DNA of 62,270 nt from Chitinophagaceae bacterium (GTDB lineage Bacteria > Bacteroidota > Bacteroidia > Chitinophagales > Chitinophagaceae), in assembly GCA_028288585.1 (NCBI GenBank), contig JAQBNL010000031.1:1-62270 (forward strand), written 5' to 3'. Numbering within the stretch: the stretch's first letter is position 1; each line of letters begins with the position of its first letter. Made by a program: the position numbers and the translations under genes. The notes below the pieces were generated by a model. That model was not told where the DNA came from, did not search any database, and was given only the letters and a program-made list of their open reading frames with translations. Shown here piece after piece: positions 35,126 to 44,164 of the stretch.

Positions 35126-36313
35126 CTAAAATATCTTACCTACTTTAAGATATATTACAAGGGGGACACCTTTCCTGATTATTACCACCTTCACTCTTTC
35201 TCCCCCCGATTGCAAAAGATTTTTATAAGCTGAAATATCATTGCTGATATTATTATTAATAGCCATTATTACATCGTCCTTTTTAAAGCCTGCCTTAAAT
35301 GCCGGTGAGCCGGGTATCACATCGTCTATAAGTATTTCCCCCTCCACATTATAAATGCTCATGCCTGTATACGAATAATCAAAAGATTCTCTAAAATGAC
35401 TATTGGGTAAAAGATGAACTTCTCTTTTTTGATAATTAAATACCAGGTTGAACCTTCTTAAAATATCATTGCCTATTAAACCTCCCAGGTAAGGATAGGA
35501 GGTAACATTGTATTCATCATCCAGTATATGTGTTGGCACTCTGCGAAAACTATAAGGCCCTATTTTCACTTCCTTTACAATTGTCAGCATCATTCTTTTT
35601 TTGCCGCCAAGGCCCTGCGCTTCTACGGGTACAGGTACTCTTTTTTTTATAATAAACCCGCTGTCATCAACAAAGTCTTTGCTTACTAAAAAAGAAAGAC
35701 CGGCGCCTGTATCCAAATAAAAATTAGCATTAACAGTACGTGTATCCTTTATTCTTAAAGACTGGATGGGCAATGCTGTAAACAAAGGGTGTAATAAAAA
35801 TCCGCCGGATGGATAACGGATGCTGCCGGGTGCATAAACCTTAATATTGGTACTGTCAAAATCAATCTTTACAATATACCTGCTGAAAAAAGTATAGCCG
35901 ATAATTCCATCAATTTTAATCCCGTATACGCTGGTAAGTATTTCATAATTATTTACATAAAAATCCAATCCTTTAATTTTTAAGCCCGGCAAATTAAGTT
36001 CATGATTTTTTGCAAAGTCCACCTCCCTTATTCCTGCTATACCATTAATGGTTCTGCCGGATGGTGAATGGGGGATTTTATGTTCTGTACAGGTAGTGGA
36101 ATCAAGTGAAATACCGCCGCTCCCGGTATCCAAAATAAAATTCAGGGTATCAGGAATGTTGTTAAGGGTAGCTTTTATAAGCATAACGCCCCCTGTTAGC
36201 TGTTTAAAAGGAAATGTTGTAATCAGTTTGGCGGGTTGCTCTATAAACAGCTCCTGTGCTTTTGCAGGTAAAGTAGTTAACCCAAATAAAATGTAAAAAA
36301 AAAACCGTTTCAT
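35126..36313 (-). CDS. Secreted retropepsin-like aspartic protease with PDZ domain
   Basis: A 395-residue exported protein (signal peptide to about residue 19, TLPAKAQ). Two aspartic-protease half motifs are visible: LDTGSG at 61-66 (Asp62) and LDTGAG at 200-205 (Asp201), so a single chain carries both catalytic halves. A C-terminal PDZ domain (about 310-390, IDDVIPGSPAFKAGFKKDDVIMAIN) probably binds substrate C termini. The arrangement is common in Bacteroidota. The substrate is unknown. Confidence 0.88.
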   Translation of the reverse strand: MKRFFFYILFGLTTLPAKAQELFIEQPAKLITTFPFKQLTGGVMLIKATLNNIPDTLNFILDTGSGGISLDSTTCTEHKIPHSPSGRTINGIAGIREVDFAKNHELNLPGLKIKGLDFYVNNYEILTSVYGIKIDGIIGYTFFSRYIVKIDFDSTNIKVYAPGSIRYPSGGFLLHPLFTALPIQSLRIKDTRTVNANFYLDTGAGLSFLVSKDFVDDSGFIIKKRVPVPVEAQGLGGKKRMMLTIVKEVKIGPYSFRRVPTHILDDEYNVTSYPYLGGLIGNDILRRFNLVFNYQKREVHLLPNSHFRESFDYSYTGMSIYNVEGEILIDDVIPGSPAFKAGFKKDDVIMAINNNISNDISAYKNLLQSGGERVKVVIIRKGVPLVIYLKVGKIF

Positions 36314-36362
36314 AAGCAGCCGCCAATTTACAGTTAATGCGTGTATTTTTGCATTATCTTAT

Positions 36363-37487
36363 ATGAATTTATCAATCATTTTTAAAAAGGCTCTTGATTT
36401 TGAATTCCTTTCTGTGGAAGAAGGCATGTTTTTGTTTAACAATGCTGCATTGAGTGAACTTATGCTGGTTGCTGATGAGCTAAGAAAAAAACAGGTGCCC
36501 CACGGAAAAGTTACCTGGATAATTGACCGCAACCTGAATACGACCAATGTTTGTATAGCCAATTGTAAGTTTTGTAATTTTTATCGCATCCCCGGTCACC
36601 CGGAAGCTTACATTACTGATATTGAAACATACAAAAGAAAGATAGATGAAACGATACGATATGGCGGCGAACAATTATTGCTGCAGGGGGGCCATCATCC
36701 TGACCTTGGTTTAAGTTATTATGTTAGCCTGTTTAAACAGCTTAAGCAATTATATCCCAATATAAAACTGCACGCTTTAGGCCCGCCTGAGGTAGCGCAT
36801 ATTACAAAGCTTGAAAAATCTACTCACCGCGAAGTATTGATGGCATTGAGAGAAGCAGGACTGGATTCATTACCCGGACCTGGCGCCGAAATATTAACCG
36901 ACAGGGTTAGAAGGCTCATCAGCAAAGGAAAATGCGGCACACAGGAATGGCTGGATATAATGACCGAAGCTCATAAACAACACATCACCACTTCGGCCAC
37001 CATGATGTTTGGACATGTGGAAACAGTGCAGGAACGTTTTGAACACCTGGTAAAACTGAGAGAGGTGCAGGCAAAAAAACCAACGGATGCAAAAGGTTTT
37101 ATAGCATTTATCCCATGGACTTTCCAGGACGTGGATACATTACTGGCAAGAATAAGAGGCGTGCATAATTTAACCACTGCCGAAGAATACATCCGTATGA
37201 TAGCGATGAGCAGGATAATGTTACCCAATGTAAAAAATATACAGGCCAGCTGGCTTACTGTTGGCAAACAGGTAGCGCAATTATGTTTGAATGCCGGCGC
37301 CAATGATTTTGGAAGTATAATGATAGAAGAAAATGTAGTAAGCGCCGCAGGTGCCCCACACCGTTTTACAAGTTCCGGCATTCAGCAAGCTATAAGAGAA
37401 GCAGGCTTTGAACCACAACTGCGCAACCAGCAATATGAATTTAGAAAGATGCCGGAGGTGATGGAAGAGCAGGTGATAGCATATTGA
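36363..37487 (+). CDS. mqnC: Dehypoxanthine futalosine cyclase (radical SAM)
   Basis: A 374-residue radical SAM enzyme of the futalosine menaquinone pathway. It cyclises dehypoxanthine futalosine to cyclic DHFL. The 4Fe-4S site is CIANCKFC (Cys 64, 68, 71). ALGPPEVAHI, GLDSLPGPGAEIL and FIPWTFQD are typical of MqnC rather than MqnE. Menaquinol made by this route would be the electron donor of the alternative complex III locus. A TATTTTTG element is at 36344-36351. Confidence 0.92.
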   Translation: MNLSIIFKKALDFEFLSVEEGMFLFNNAALSELMLVADELRKKQVPHGKVTWIIDRNLNTTNVCIANCKFCNFYRIPGHPEAYITDIETYKRKIDETIRYGGEQLLLQGGHHPDLGLSYYVSLFKQLKQLYPNIKLHALGPPEVAHITKLEKSTHREVLMALREAGLDSLPGPGAEILTDRVRRLISKGKCGTQEWLDIMTEAHKQHITTSATMMFGHVETVQERFEHLVKLREVQAKKPTDAKGFIAFIPWTFQDVDTLLARIRGVHNLTTAEEYIRMIAMSRIMLPNVKNIQASWLTVGKQVAQLCLNAGANDFGSIMIEENVVSAAGAPHRFTSSGIQQAIREAGFEPQLRNQQYEFRKMPEVMEEQVIAY

Positions 37488-37552
37488 CAAAAATAGTTTA
37501 CTACTTTTTTTGATTTTAAATAATGAGAACAATCAATCTCTTTCCATTATTT

Positions 37553-37723
37553 CATAACAGAGCAGAACAAATAGGTTTACTCGGGCTTGACTTGCTTCGT
37601 TGCGTCAATAAAATGTTTATAGCATTTGTAATTCTATTTATCTTCGGTAACGGGCTGGATAACTTGTCCCGACTTTTTCGGGATTATAAAATATCCCGCC
37701 TTCGGCAATACCTGAACGTTATG
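37553..37723. repeat. attC-like palindromic element A
   Basis: The outer boxes CATAAC (37553-37558) and GTTATG (37718-37723) are exact complements 160 nt apart. Inside are a hairpin TCCCGACTTTTTCGGGA and weaker pairing. The right end and the next 13 nt (37716-37736) are identical over 21 nt to the right end of element B. The short ORF across it has no protein character. Confidence 0.4.
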
Positions 37724-37772
37724 CGTCATGCTTTGGCTACCAACCTAACAATTCAAAATAAAAGTGAAAACC

Positions 37773-38279
37773 CTACTTTATTCTTTCACTTATACTATAC
37801 ACTTTCTTTGATGTAGAAATAAGAAAATCAAGCGACCTTCTTCCGGCACCTTCTATCAACAGGAAAAGGCAGGTAAGTATTTGTGCATAGTCTGAACGTA
37901 TTTCATGTTCAACTGCCCAAAATCCTATTTTAGGAAGGGCAGGAGGTAACGGCAAAGGGCTTATACCCAAATACAAATCAATTTTTGTACTAAGCACAGC
38001 AACTATCATCTGTATAATAAAATAGAAAGCTGTTATTCTTGTGAATAGCCCAAAGATTAGGAATAAACCACCGATAATTTCACCTGCTCCTATAAAATGT
38101 GCAGTAGTTTCGGGGAAGGGAAAGCCTAACTTTGTAAATCTTCCTACACCCTGATTTACGTAAACGAATTTTAATATCCCTTCCATAAAAAATACGCCTC
38201 CTGCCATTAAGCGTATGATTAAAATGGTGGATTGTCCTGTTACAGGCGGATGGAGAAACCAATTGATAACTTTTTTCAT
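37773..38279 (-). CDS. DoxX family membrane protein
   Basis: A 168-residue DoxX/DoxD-type protein with four membrane helices (about 18-35, 60-80, 85-105, 130-145). The family signature is visible as LIIRLMAGGVFFMEGILKFVY, GAGEIIGGLFLIFGLFTRITAFYFIIQM. Members act in redox or thiosulfate-related membrane functions, but the role here is not known. Confidence 0.85.
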   Translation of the reverse strand: MKKVINWFLHPPVTGQSTILIIRLMAGGVFFMEGILKFVYVNQGVGRFTKLGFPFPETTAHFIGAGEIIGGLFLIFGLFTRITAFYFIIQMIVAVLSTKIDLYLGISPLPLPPALPKIGFWAVEHEIRSDYAQILTCLFLLIEGAGRRSLDFLISTSKKVYSISERIK

Positions 38280-38348
38280 TGCTTTTTTGTCTTAAATATA
38301 ACGATGGTGCATAGTTCAATACTTCTAATCATTCTAATTATTCGTGAA

Positions 38349-38376
38349 GAAAAAGCAGCCGCCCTGTACGGGCAGC
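38349..38376 (-). terminator. Intrinsic terminator
   Basis: On the minus strand GCTGCCC and GGGCGGC pair over 7 bp with loop GTACA, followed by TGCTTTTTCTTC. It lies 41 nt behind the stop of the gene at 38418-38852. Confidence 0.65.
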
Positions 38377-38417
38377 CCTTTTGCTTATAAAGTCCCAAAC
38401 TGAGACACTACCATATT

Positions 38418-38852
38418 TTAATTCAACCCCTTCAGGTGAAACATTGCCTCTCCTACTATTTTTAATGTTTCCTGTATAGCAAGGTGTACAGGTGAATCCT
38501 TTTCAGGAATGGCCTTATATTCAAGGTCAAGTATTTTTTTTGACGTTTCCTTTAAATACTTCCACGGGTTTCTATCCCAAAGTAACTTCGGATATTGATA
38601 TTCAGGCAATTCCTTGTCGTACCATCCCTGCCAAGATTCAGAGGCAAACTCTGTCGCCTCCCCTATCATATCAGCAAACCTTGCCGTTAACTGCTTTGCT
38701 GGCGGTGTCTTACAGTTAACATGGTAGTGCATTAACTGAGCCCTCATAAAGCACATATTTGAAAATAGATCAGCTACACTTTTATCATCCTGGGCCTTTG
38801 CAACAAAGCCAATGGTGAATGTAAGCATTACAAGAAATAATAACTTTTTCAT
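38418..38852 (-). CDS. Secreted hypothetical protein
   Basis: A 144-residue protein with a signal peptide (MKKLLFLVMLTFTIGFVAKAQ). The mature part is helical, with two Cys (MCFMRA, NCKTPP) and several Trp (WQGWYDKELPEYQYPKLLWDRNPWKYL). No family is recognised. It has its own terminator and is divergent from the sensor kinase gene across about 200 bp, which suggests a possible target of that system. Confidence 0.65.
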   Translation of the reverse strand: MKKLLFLVMLTFTIGFVAKAQDDKSVADLFSNMCFMRAQLMHYHVNCKTPPAKQLTARFADMIGEATEFASESWQGWYDKELPEYQYPKLLWDRNPWKYLKETSKKILDLEYKAIPEKDSPVHLAIQETLKIVGEAMFHLKGLN

Positions 38853-39055
38853 GTTTTTTTTTAGTGATTAATAATTTGTTTTGAATATTACAATTTGATT
38901 CCGCAAACATCATTTGTTTAGTAGTTTCTTTAAAACTATTTACAGCAACCGAGGGTTTTACTTGATTAAGTACCCATTTATCAAGTATTTTACCTGCTTA
39001 ATGTAATAAGTAGGAAAGGCCAGCATAGAGTTATTATTTTTGCTAAAATCTCGTT

Positions 39056-40072
39056 TTGAAAAAAAAGAAGACCATATATCATGTACTGTTTTGGGCAAGC
39101 ATATATCTCTTGTGGGTGCTGGTTTTTCGGAGTTATTCGTTTTCACTTACTAAAACCATGACAATTGAGTTTTGTTATTTGCTTTTTATAACAGTCGATT
39201 ATTATGTGATCGCTAATCTCATAGTTCCCCATTTTTTGCTTAAAAAAAGATATGCTCTTTTTGTATCAGCAATAATAGTAGTGATTGCCCTTTCGGCGTG
39301 GCTCAGGGCCTTGGTAGCATTACAAATGAACCTGCATTTTTTTAATACTGTTCAAATACCTGACTTTGCAACATTGTATTTGAATTCAATTACCAATATT
39401 TCGCTTTGGGTATTGCTCGTTACGATTGTAAAAATGCTTATTGACAGGGCACAGACCCAGCAACAAGTGGAGCTATTGGAAAAAAACAGGGTGAAAAATG
39501 AGTTGGATTATTTAAAAGCCCAAATAAACCCTCATGCGCTTTTCAACTCATTAAATACCATTTACGGACATATCGATAAAAGTAACCAGGTTGCCCGGAA
39601 TATATTATTGCAATTTTCAGAATTATTACGGTACCAGCTCTATGATTGTGATGCGGAGAAGGTAAGCCTGGAAAAAGAAATGGAGTATGTAAAAAATTAT
39701 GTAGCCTTTCAACGTTTACGAAAAGATGAAAAATTAGTTGTAACACTGGATATAGGAACTATTGAAACGGGCCTGGAAATCGCCCCGCTTTTGTTAGTGG
39801 TGTTAATTGAAAATGCTTTTAAGTTTACCAGCAACTTTTCTGACAAAGAAAATACGATTCAAATTAAAATATTTACAAAAAATAATTCCTTGCATTGCTC
39901 TTTTTTCAATACCAAAGAATTGCAACAAGCCTATACTGCTAAAAATGCCAACGGAATTGGGATCACAAATTTAAAAAGAAGATTAGAGTTATTATATCCT
40001 GAAAAATATAAGCTTTCTTCCAATACTGAAAATGAATTTTATGAAACAAATTTAATTCTTGATTTAACATGA
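39056..40072 (+). CDS. LytS-type sensor histidine kinase
   Basis: A 338-residue membrane kinase. Four helices (about 8-25, 38-58, 66-88, 108-128) are followed by a coiled segment and a His_kinase domain with the phospho-acceptor His160 in QINPHALFNSLN (usually PHFLFNSLN). The ATPase region has LVVLIENAFKF and GIGITNLKRRL. TTG at 39056 is the likely start. The stop overlaps the regulator start by 4 nt, so the two form a pair. No sensor domain outside the membrane is present. Confidence 0.92.
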   Translation: MKKKKTIYHVLFWASIYLLWVLVFRSYSFSLTKTMTIEFCYLLFITVDYYVIANLIVPHFLLKKRYALFVSAIIVVIALSAWLRALVALQMNLHFFNTVQIPDFATLYLNSITNISLWVLLVTIVKMLIDRAQTQQQVELLEKNRVKNELDYLKAQINPHALFNSLNTIYGHIDKSNQVARNILLQFSELLRYQLYDCDAEKVSLEKEMEYVKNYVAFQRLRKDEKLVVTLDIGTIETGLEIAPLLLVVLIENAFKFTSNFSDKENTIQIKIFTKNNSLHCSFFNTKELQQAYTAKNANGIGITNLKRRLELLYPEKYKLSSNTENEFYETNLILDLT

Positions 40073-40788
40073 AGCTGAAATGCATTATTATCGATGATGA
40101 ACCAATCGCAAGAAAGGTGCTACAGGAATTTATAGAAGAAATAGACTATTTGGATTTGGTTGGTCAGGCCGAAAACCCCTTAAAAGCCATGTCGTTAGTA
40201 AATGACAATGATATTGATATTATCTTTTTAGACATTAATATGCCTAAAATAAATGGCATAGAGTTTTTAAAAACCACAAAATTAAATGCAAGCATTATTA
40301 TGACTACTGCTTATACTGATTACGCTGTTGAGGCTTTTGGGTTGGAAGTCCTGGATTATTTGGTAAAGCCGATTGCGTTTGATAGGTTTTTAAAAGCATG
40401 TAATAAGGCAAAGGAAACAGTAGGGCTCAAAAAAACAATACAGCTTCAACCGAATAAAGCAAATGATCACTTTTTTGTTAAATGTAATAATCAAATTGAA
40501 AAGATATTTTATGATGATTTAGTGTATGCGGAGGCCATGCTGAATTATGTAATGCTTTACACGAATTCAAAAAAAATGATGGTTTATGTTACTATTAAAA
40601 ATCTGGAAGAGCAATTGCCTGCCGACACTTTCATTAAAGTTCACAAATCTTTTATAGTGAACATAAACAAAATAAAAAGTATAGAAGGCAACATTTTGGA
40701 CATCGGAAATGAAAAGATTGCAATAAGCCAAAACTTACGAGAAAAAGTAATTAGTGAAATTGTTAAAGACAAAATGATAAAACGTTGA
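40069..40788 (+). CDS. LytTR-family response regulator
   Basis: A 239-residue regulator. The receiver domain (about 1-120) has the acidic pair DD at 9-10 and phospho-acceptor Asp55 in IIFLDINMPKING. The C-terminal LytTR DNA-binding domain (about 140-235) has HFFVKCNNQIEKIFYDDLVYAEAMLNY and FIKVHKSFIVN. It is translationally coupled to the kinase gene. Targets are unknown. Confidence 0.94.
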   Translation: MKLKCIIIDDEPIARKVLQEFIEEIDYLDLVGQAENPLKAMSLVNDNDIDIIFLDINMPKINGIEFLKTTKLNASIIMTTAYTDYAVEAFGLEVLDYLVKPIAFDRFLKACNKAKETVGLKKTIQLQPNKANDHFFVKCNNQIEKIFYDDLVYAEAMLNYVMLYTNSKKMMVYVTIKNLEEQLPADTFIKVHKSFIVNINKIKSIEGNILDIGNEKIAISQNLREKVISEIVKDKMIKR

Positions 40789-40802
40789 CAGAATAAAACA
40801 GC

Positions 40803-40941
40803 ACACAACAAAAATCGGCTTGGCAATAGTGGGGCAAACAATTGTAAACTCAACATTTGATATTTTATCCAGCATTTATGCAAATGTTGAGCTGACGTTT
40901 TTCAAATATCTCGCTGAACGCAAAGCCGATAGACGTTATGC
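40803..40941. repeat. attC-like palindromic element B
   Basis: The outer boxes are ACACAAC (40803-40809) and GTTATGC (40935-40941). The next arms, ATCGGCTTGGC (40814-40824) and GCAAAGCCGAT (40920-40930), match at 10 of 11 positions. An inner pair, CTCAACATTTG (40849-40859) and CAAATGTTGAG (40881-40891), is perfect. Box-spacer-arm order resembles an integron attC site. Its right end (40933-40953) is identical over 21 nt to that of element A. Confidence 0.5.
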
Positions 40942-40982
40942 GTCATGCTTTGGTGGCATTGCAAACATAACTAACCACAAGA

Positions 40983-41918
40983 TCAAATTTCCAGCACATT
41001 AACTTTCTTATTCTCTTTCATTTCTTCCGGTATAACAGCCAGAATCGTCTCTTTTAAAACGGCTATCAGTTTATCCTTAACATACTGCCGGTGTGTTGCA
41101 ATACTTATTTCACGAACCGGTGTTGGTGGCTTAAAATAACGCAGACGTTTTTTTTGTGTGGCAGTTAAATTATAGGTAGCCAGTTCAGGAACGATGGTGA
41201 TACCAAAGTTTTTTTCAACCAGGTTCTTTAATGTTTCAATACTACCTGCTTCATAATGTAGCTTTCCCTCCGTTTCATGCTGCTTTTTCAATTCGCAAAG
41301 ATTGAGTATCTGCGAACGCATGCAATGCCCTTCTTCCAGCAGCCAGAGCCTGTTAATATCAATATCAGCAGGTAAAACATACTGCTTCTTAAATCCGCTT
41401 TCATTATCATTAACGTATAAAAAATATTTTTCGTAAAACATCACCTGCTCTTTTACTGAATTGTCATTTAAGGGTGTGGCCAATATTCCTGCATCCAGTT
41501 GCCCGGCATTTAACCGTTTAATAATAGTGCTGGTCGTAAATTCGTTGATGAGGAGTTTTACCTGTGGGTAATCAGTTACAAATTTCTTTAAGAACAGGGG
41601 CAACAGGTAAGGAGCAAGCGTAGGAATAATCCCGATCCTTAACTCACCACTCACCTCTCCTTTTTCTTCTTTGATGAGTTCTTTAACCCGTGCTGCTTCT
41701 GCTGCAATCCGCCGGGCCTGTGCAATTATTTTTTTACCTATATCGGTTGGCTTCACCGGTTTTTTACTTCGGTCAAAAATTTTAACGCCCAGTTCTTCTT
41801 CAAGCTTTTGAATCATCATGCTCAGCGTTGCCTGTGTTACAAAACATTTTTTTGAAGCTAGTAAAAAATGCCTGTGTGTGTCAACGGCTATAATGTAATC
41901 CAGTTGTTGCAGGTTCAT
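40983..41918 (-). CDS. oxyR: OxyR-type LysR regulator of peroxide response
   Basis: A 311-residue LysR regulator: HTH (about 1-60, TQATLSMMIQKLEEELG) and effector domain (about 90-300). The peroxide-sensing cysteines are present at 199 and 208 (EEGHCMRSQILNLC), the same positions as in E. coli OxyR. It is divergent from katA, and an OxyR-like operator starts 3 bp upstream of its start codon, so it probably represses itself and activates katA under peroxide. Confidence 0.93.
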   Translation of the reverse strand: MNLQQLDYIIAVDTHRHFLLASKKCFVTQATLSMMIQKLEEELGVKIFDRSKKPVKPTDIGKKIIAQARRIAAEAARVKELIKEEKGEVSGELRIGIIPTLAPYLLPLFLKKFVTDYPQVKLLINEFTTSTIIKRLNAGQLDAGILATPLNDNSVKEQVMFYEKYFLYVNDNESGFKKQYVLPADIDINRLWLLEEGHCMRSQILNLCELKKQHETEGKLHYEAGSIETLKNLVEKNFGITIVPELATYNLTATQKKRLRYFKPPTPVREISIATHRQYVKDKLIAVLKETILAVIPEEMKENKKVNVLEI

Positions 41919-41920
41919 AC

Positions 41921-41958
41921 AGATAGATATTATCTATGTAAAGATAGATAATATCAGT
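41921..41958. promoter_or_regulatory. OxyR operator between oxyR and katA
   Basis: A perfect inverted repeat, GATATTATCTAT (41926-41937) and ATAGATAATATC (41944-41955), also fits the tandem OxyR pattern ATAG-N7-CTAT, 6-nt spacer, ATAG-N7-CAGT. It lies directly upstream of oxyR and 67 bp before katA, as expected for autorepression and divergent activation. Confidence 0.8.
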
Positions 41959-42024
41959 TTGATTGATAGTTTATAAAAGCACATTTTTACATAAATCATC
42001 TTTTAAACTTAATACAATCTACAT

Positions 42025-43512
42025 ATGGAAAAGAAAAAATTAACTACCGCAAGCGGCAAACCTTACTATGAATTTGAAAATTCAATGACGGTTGGCAATC
42101 GTGGCCCCGTTTTATTGCAGGATTTTTTACTGCACGAAGACATGGCTCATTTTAACAGGGAAAGGATTCCCGAAAGAGTAGTGCATGCGAAAGGCTCAGG
42201 AGCATACGGTACATTGACCGTGACCAATGATATTTCTCAATATACCAGAGCTAAAATATTCTCGGGAGTTGGCAAGCAAACAAAAATGTTTATCCGTTTC
42301 AGCACGGTAGGTGGAGAAAAAGGCAGTGCCGACACTGAAAGGGACCCCCGTGGTTTTGCCATGAAATTTTATACCGAAGACGGGAACTGGGACCTGGTAG
42401 GCAATAACACACCGGTATTTTTTATTAAGGACCCCAAAAAGTTTTCACATTTCATACACACACAAAAGCGTGACCCTAAAACAAATTGTAAAAGCCCAAC
42501 CATGATGTGGGATTTCTGGAGCCTGAACCCCGAAAGCCTGCACCAGGTCATGATACTGATGAGCGACAGGGGAACTCCTTTCTCTTACAGGAATATGCAC
42601 GGGTTTGGAAGTCATACCTTTTCTTTAATTAATAAAGACAATGAAAAAGTTTGGGTAAAATTTCATTTTATAACCGCACAGGGTATTAAAAATTTTAATG
42701 GCCGGGATGCAAGTGATATGCGGGGTATTGATCCCGACCATGCACAAAGAGATTTGGTTGATGCCATTGAAAGAAAAGATTTTCCGAAATGGAATATGAA
42801 GATACAGGTGATGACACCCGAACAGGCCAAAACCTTTAAATGGAATCCGTTTGATCTTACCAAAGTATGGCCCCACAGCGATTTCCCCATGATTGATGTA
42901 GGTGTAATTGAACTGAATGAAATACCGCAAAATTATTTCAGGGATGTAGAGCAGGCTGCTTTTGCACCGGCACATGTTGTTGATGGCATCAGCTACTCAC
43001 CTGATAAAATGCTGCAAGGCCGTTTGCTTTCTTACCCCGATGCTCACCGTTACCGATTGGGTGTTAATTACGAACATTTGCCCGTGAATAAATGCCCTTA
43101 CCTGGTTGCCAATTACCAACGTGACGGACAGATGCAGGTTGGTGATAATGGTGGTGCAGCGCCAAACTACCGCCCAAACAGTTTTGATGATATTACAGTT
43201 GATGAAAACTATAAAGAACAGACCATGGAGTTGGATTCTGTCATAGCAGATTTTTATGACCGCAACGAAAATGACAACGATCATTACACCCAACCGGGCA
43301 TGTTGTATCGTAAAGCCATGAATGACCAGGACAGGAAAAACCTGGTAAATAACATTGTTGGCGCAATGAGTGGAATCAGCGGCGAAAAGAAAGATGAGAT
43401 TATCAACAGGCAGTTATGCCATTTTTTCCGGGCCGATATTCAGTTGGGAATGGCCATTGCTTTGGGCTTGGGTGTTGCCATTGATGATAAGGTGAAGGAG
43501 CATGTGCATTAG
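42025..43512 (+). CDS. katA: Monofunctional haem catalase
   Basis: A 495-residue clade 3-size catalase that turns hydrogen peroxide into water and oxygen. The active-site motif FNRERIPERVVHAKGSGAYG holds the catalytic His54. The proximal haem Tyr lies in RLLSYPDAHRYRLG (about 331-344). No signal peptide, so it is cytosolic. It is controlled by the OxyR operator and followed by a terminator. Confidence 0.96.
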   Translation: MEKKKLTTASGKPYYEFENSMTVGNRGPVLLQDFLLHEDMAHFNRERIPERVVHAKGSGAYGTLTVTNDISQYTRAKIFSGVGKQTKMFIRFSTVGGEKGSADTERDPRGFAMKFYTEDGNWDLVGNNTPVFFIKDPKKFSHFIHTQKRDPKTNCKSPTMMWDFWSLNPESLHQVMILMSDRGTPFSYRNMHGFGSHTFSLINKDNEKVWVKFHFITAQGIKNFNGRDASDMRGIDPDHAQRDLVDAIERKDFPKWNMKIQVMTPEQAKTFKWNPFDLTKVWPHSDFPMIDVGVIELNEIPQNYFRDVEQAAFAPAHVVDGISYSPDKMLQGRLLSYPDAHRYRLGVNYEHLPVNKCPYLVANYQRDGQMQVGDNGGAAPNYRPNSFDDITVDENYKEQTMELDSVIADFYDRNENDNDHYTQPGMLYRKAMNDQDRKNLVNNIVGAMSGISGEKKDEIINRQLCHFFRADIQLGMAIALGLGVAIDDKVKEHVH

Positions 43513-43530
43513 AATTCCGTCATAACATAA

Positions 43531-43567
43531 AGAGAGTAATGTTTATTTACTCCCTCTAATTTTTTTA
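43531..43567 (+). terminator. Intrinsic terminator of katA
   Basis: AGAGAGTAA pairs with TTACTCCCTCT (two bulged bases) and is followed by AATTTTTTT. Confidence 0.65.
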
Positions 43568-43586
43568 ACAAACAAAATTAAATTAC

Positions 43587-43760
43587 ATGAAAAATAACGA
43601 AGTGGCAAAAGCAGCATTTAACCAAAAATTATACGAACTTAATAAACTTGCCAAACCATCACATATTGGGCAGAATTTGAAAGAAATTGTGCTTTATGAA
43701 AAATTGCTGGAAATTGAGGAACAGGTCACTAAGCTGGTAAACAAGGTTGAAAAAAAGTAA
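43587..43760 (+). CDS. Small hypothetical protein downstream of katA (57 residues)
   Basis: An ATG-started ORF of 57 codons ending TAA. The product (MKNNEVAKAAFNQKLYELNK...KKVEKK-like, Lys/Glu-rich) is a two-helix, possibly coiled-coil protein with no signal or Cys. It follows the katA terminator by 20 nt, so it has its own promoter or is read through. Codon use and amphipathic pattern look protein-like, but no family is recognised. Confidence 0.5.
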   Translation: MKNNEVAKAAFNQKLYELNKLAKPSHIGQNLKEIVLYEKLLEIEEQVTKLVNKVEKK

Positions 43761-43912
43761 TAAGCTAACTCAAAAATACTCACTTTTCCCTACACACTTA
43801 CATGTGACTGCAAACTAAAACGAAAGTGTTGCTATTATCATGCATTGTGGTCATTTAGTAACTTTGGTGCCGAACGAAACATGGTTGACTAATGTATACA
43901 ATCAGCACGAAC

Positions 43913-44110
43913 GCATAACAAAAGGTTTTGTGCAATTGGGGCATAACGTTGAAGCAATCATCGGCAGTGCATATCCAGGCTTTGGTTTCAGCGGACGGAA
44001 TTCTGCCGGGCTTTTGTTGGTTAACTTCGGCTTTTAGTAATAAATTTAGCTTCGGTTCCGGGCAGACAGTTGGTCAATTCCCCAACTGCACAAAGCCTCG
44101 CTCGTTGTGC
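43913..44110. repeat. attC-like palindromic element C
   Basis: The outer boxes are GCATAAC (43913-43919) and GTTGTGC (44104-44110). Long inner arms, GGTTTTGTGCAATTGGGG (43924-43941) and CCCCAACTGCACAAAGCC (44080-44097), pair at 16 of 18 positions. The element is 198 nt long and lies just before the HxlR gene. The short ORF across it is not protein-like. The rest of 43761-44164 holds nothing else I recognise. Confidence 0.55.
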
Positions 44111-44164
44111 TACAATCTTAGATAGTTCTTAGCCATAAATATAGAGTAGTCTAAATTTGACATT

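Noticed and set aside
36971-37381. 136-codon ORF antisense to mqnC
   Set aside because: Shadow ORF of a well-recognised radical SAM gene.
37523-37816. 97-codon plus-strand ORF
   Set aside because: It runs through palindromic element A and into the DoxX gene; no conserved features.
40820-41002. 60-codon plus-strand ORF
   Set aside because: It lies within palindromic element B and the end of oxyR; composition follows the repeat.
43840-44037. 65-codon plus-strand ORF
   Set aside because: It crosses the left arm of palindromic element C; not protein-like.
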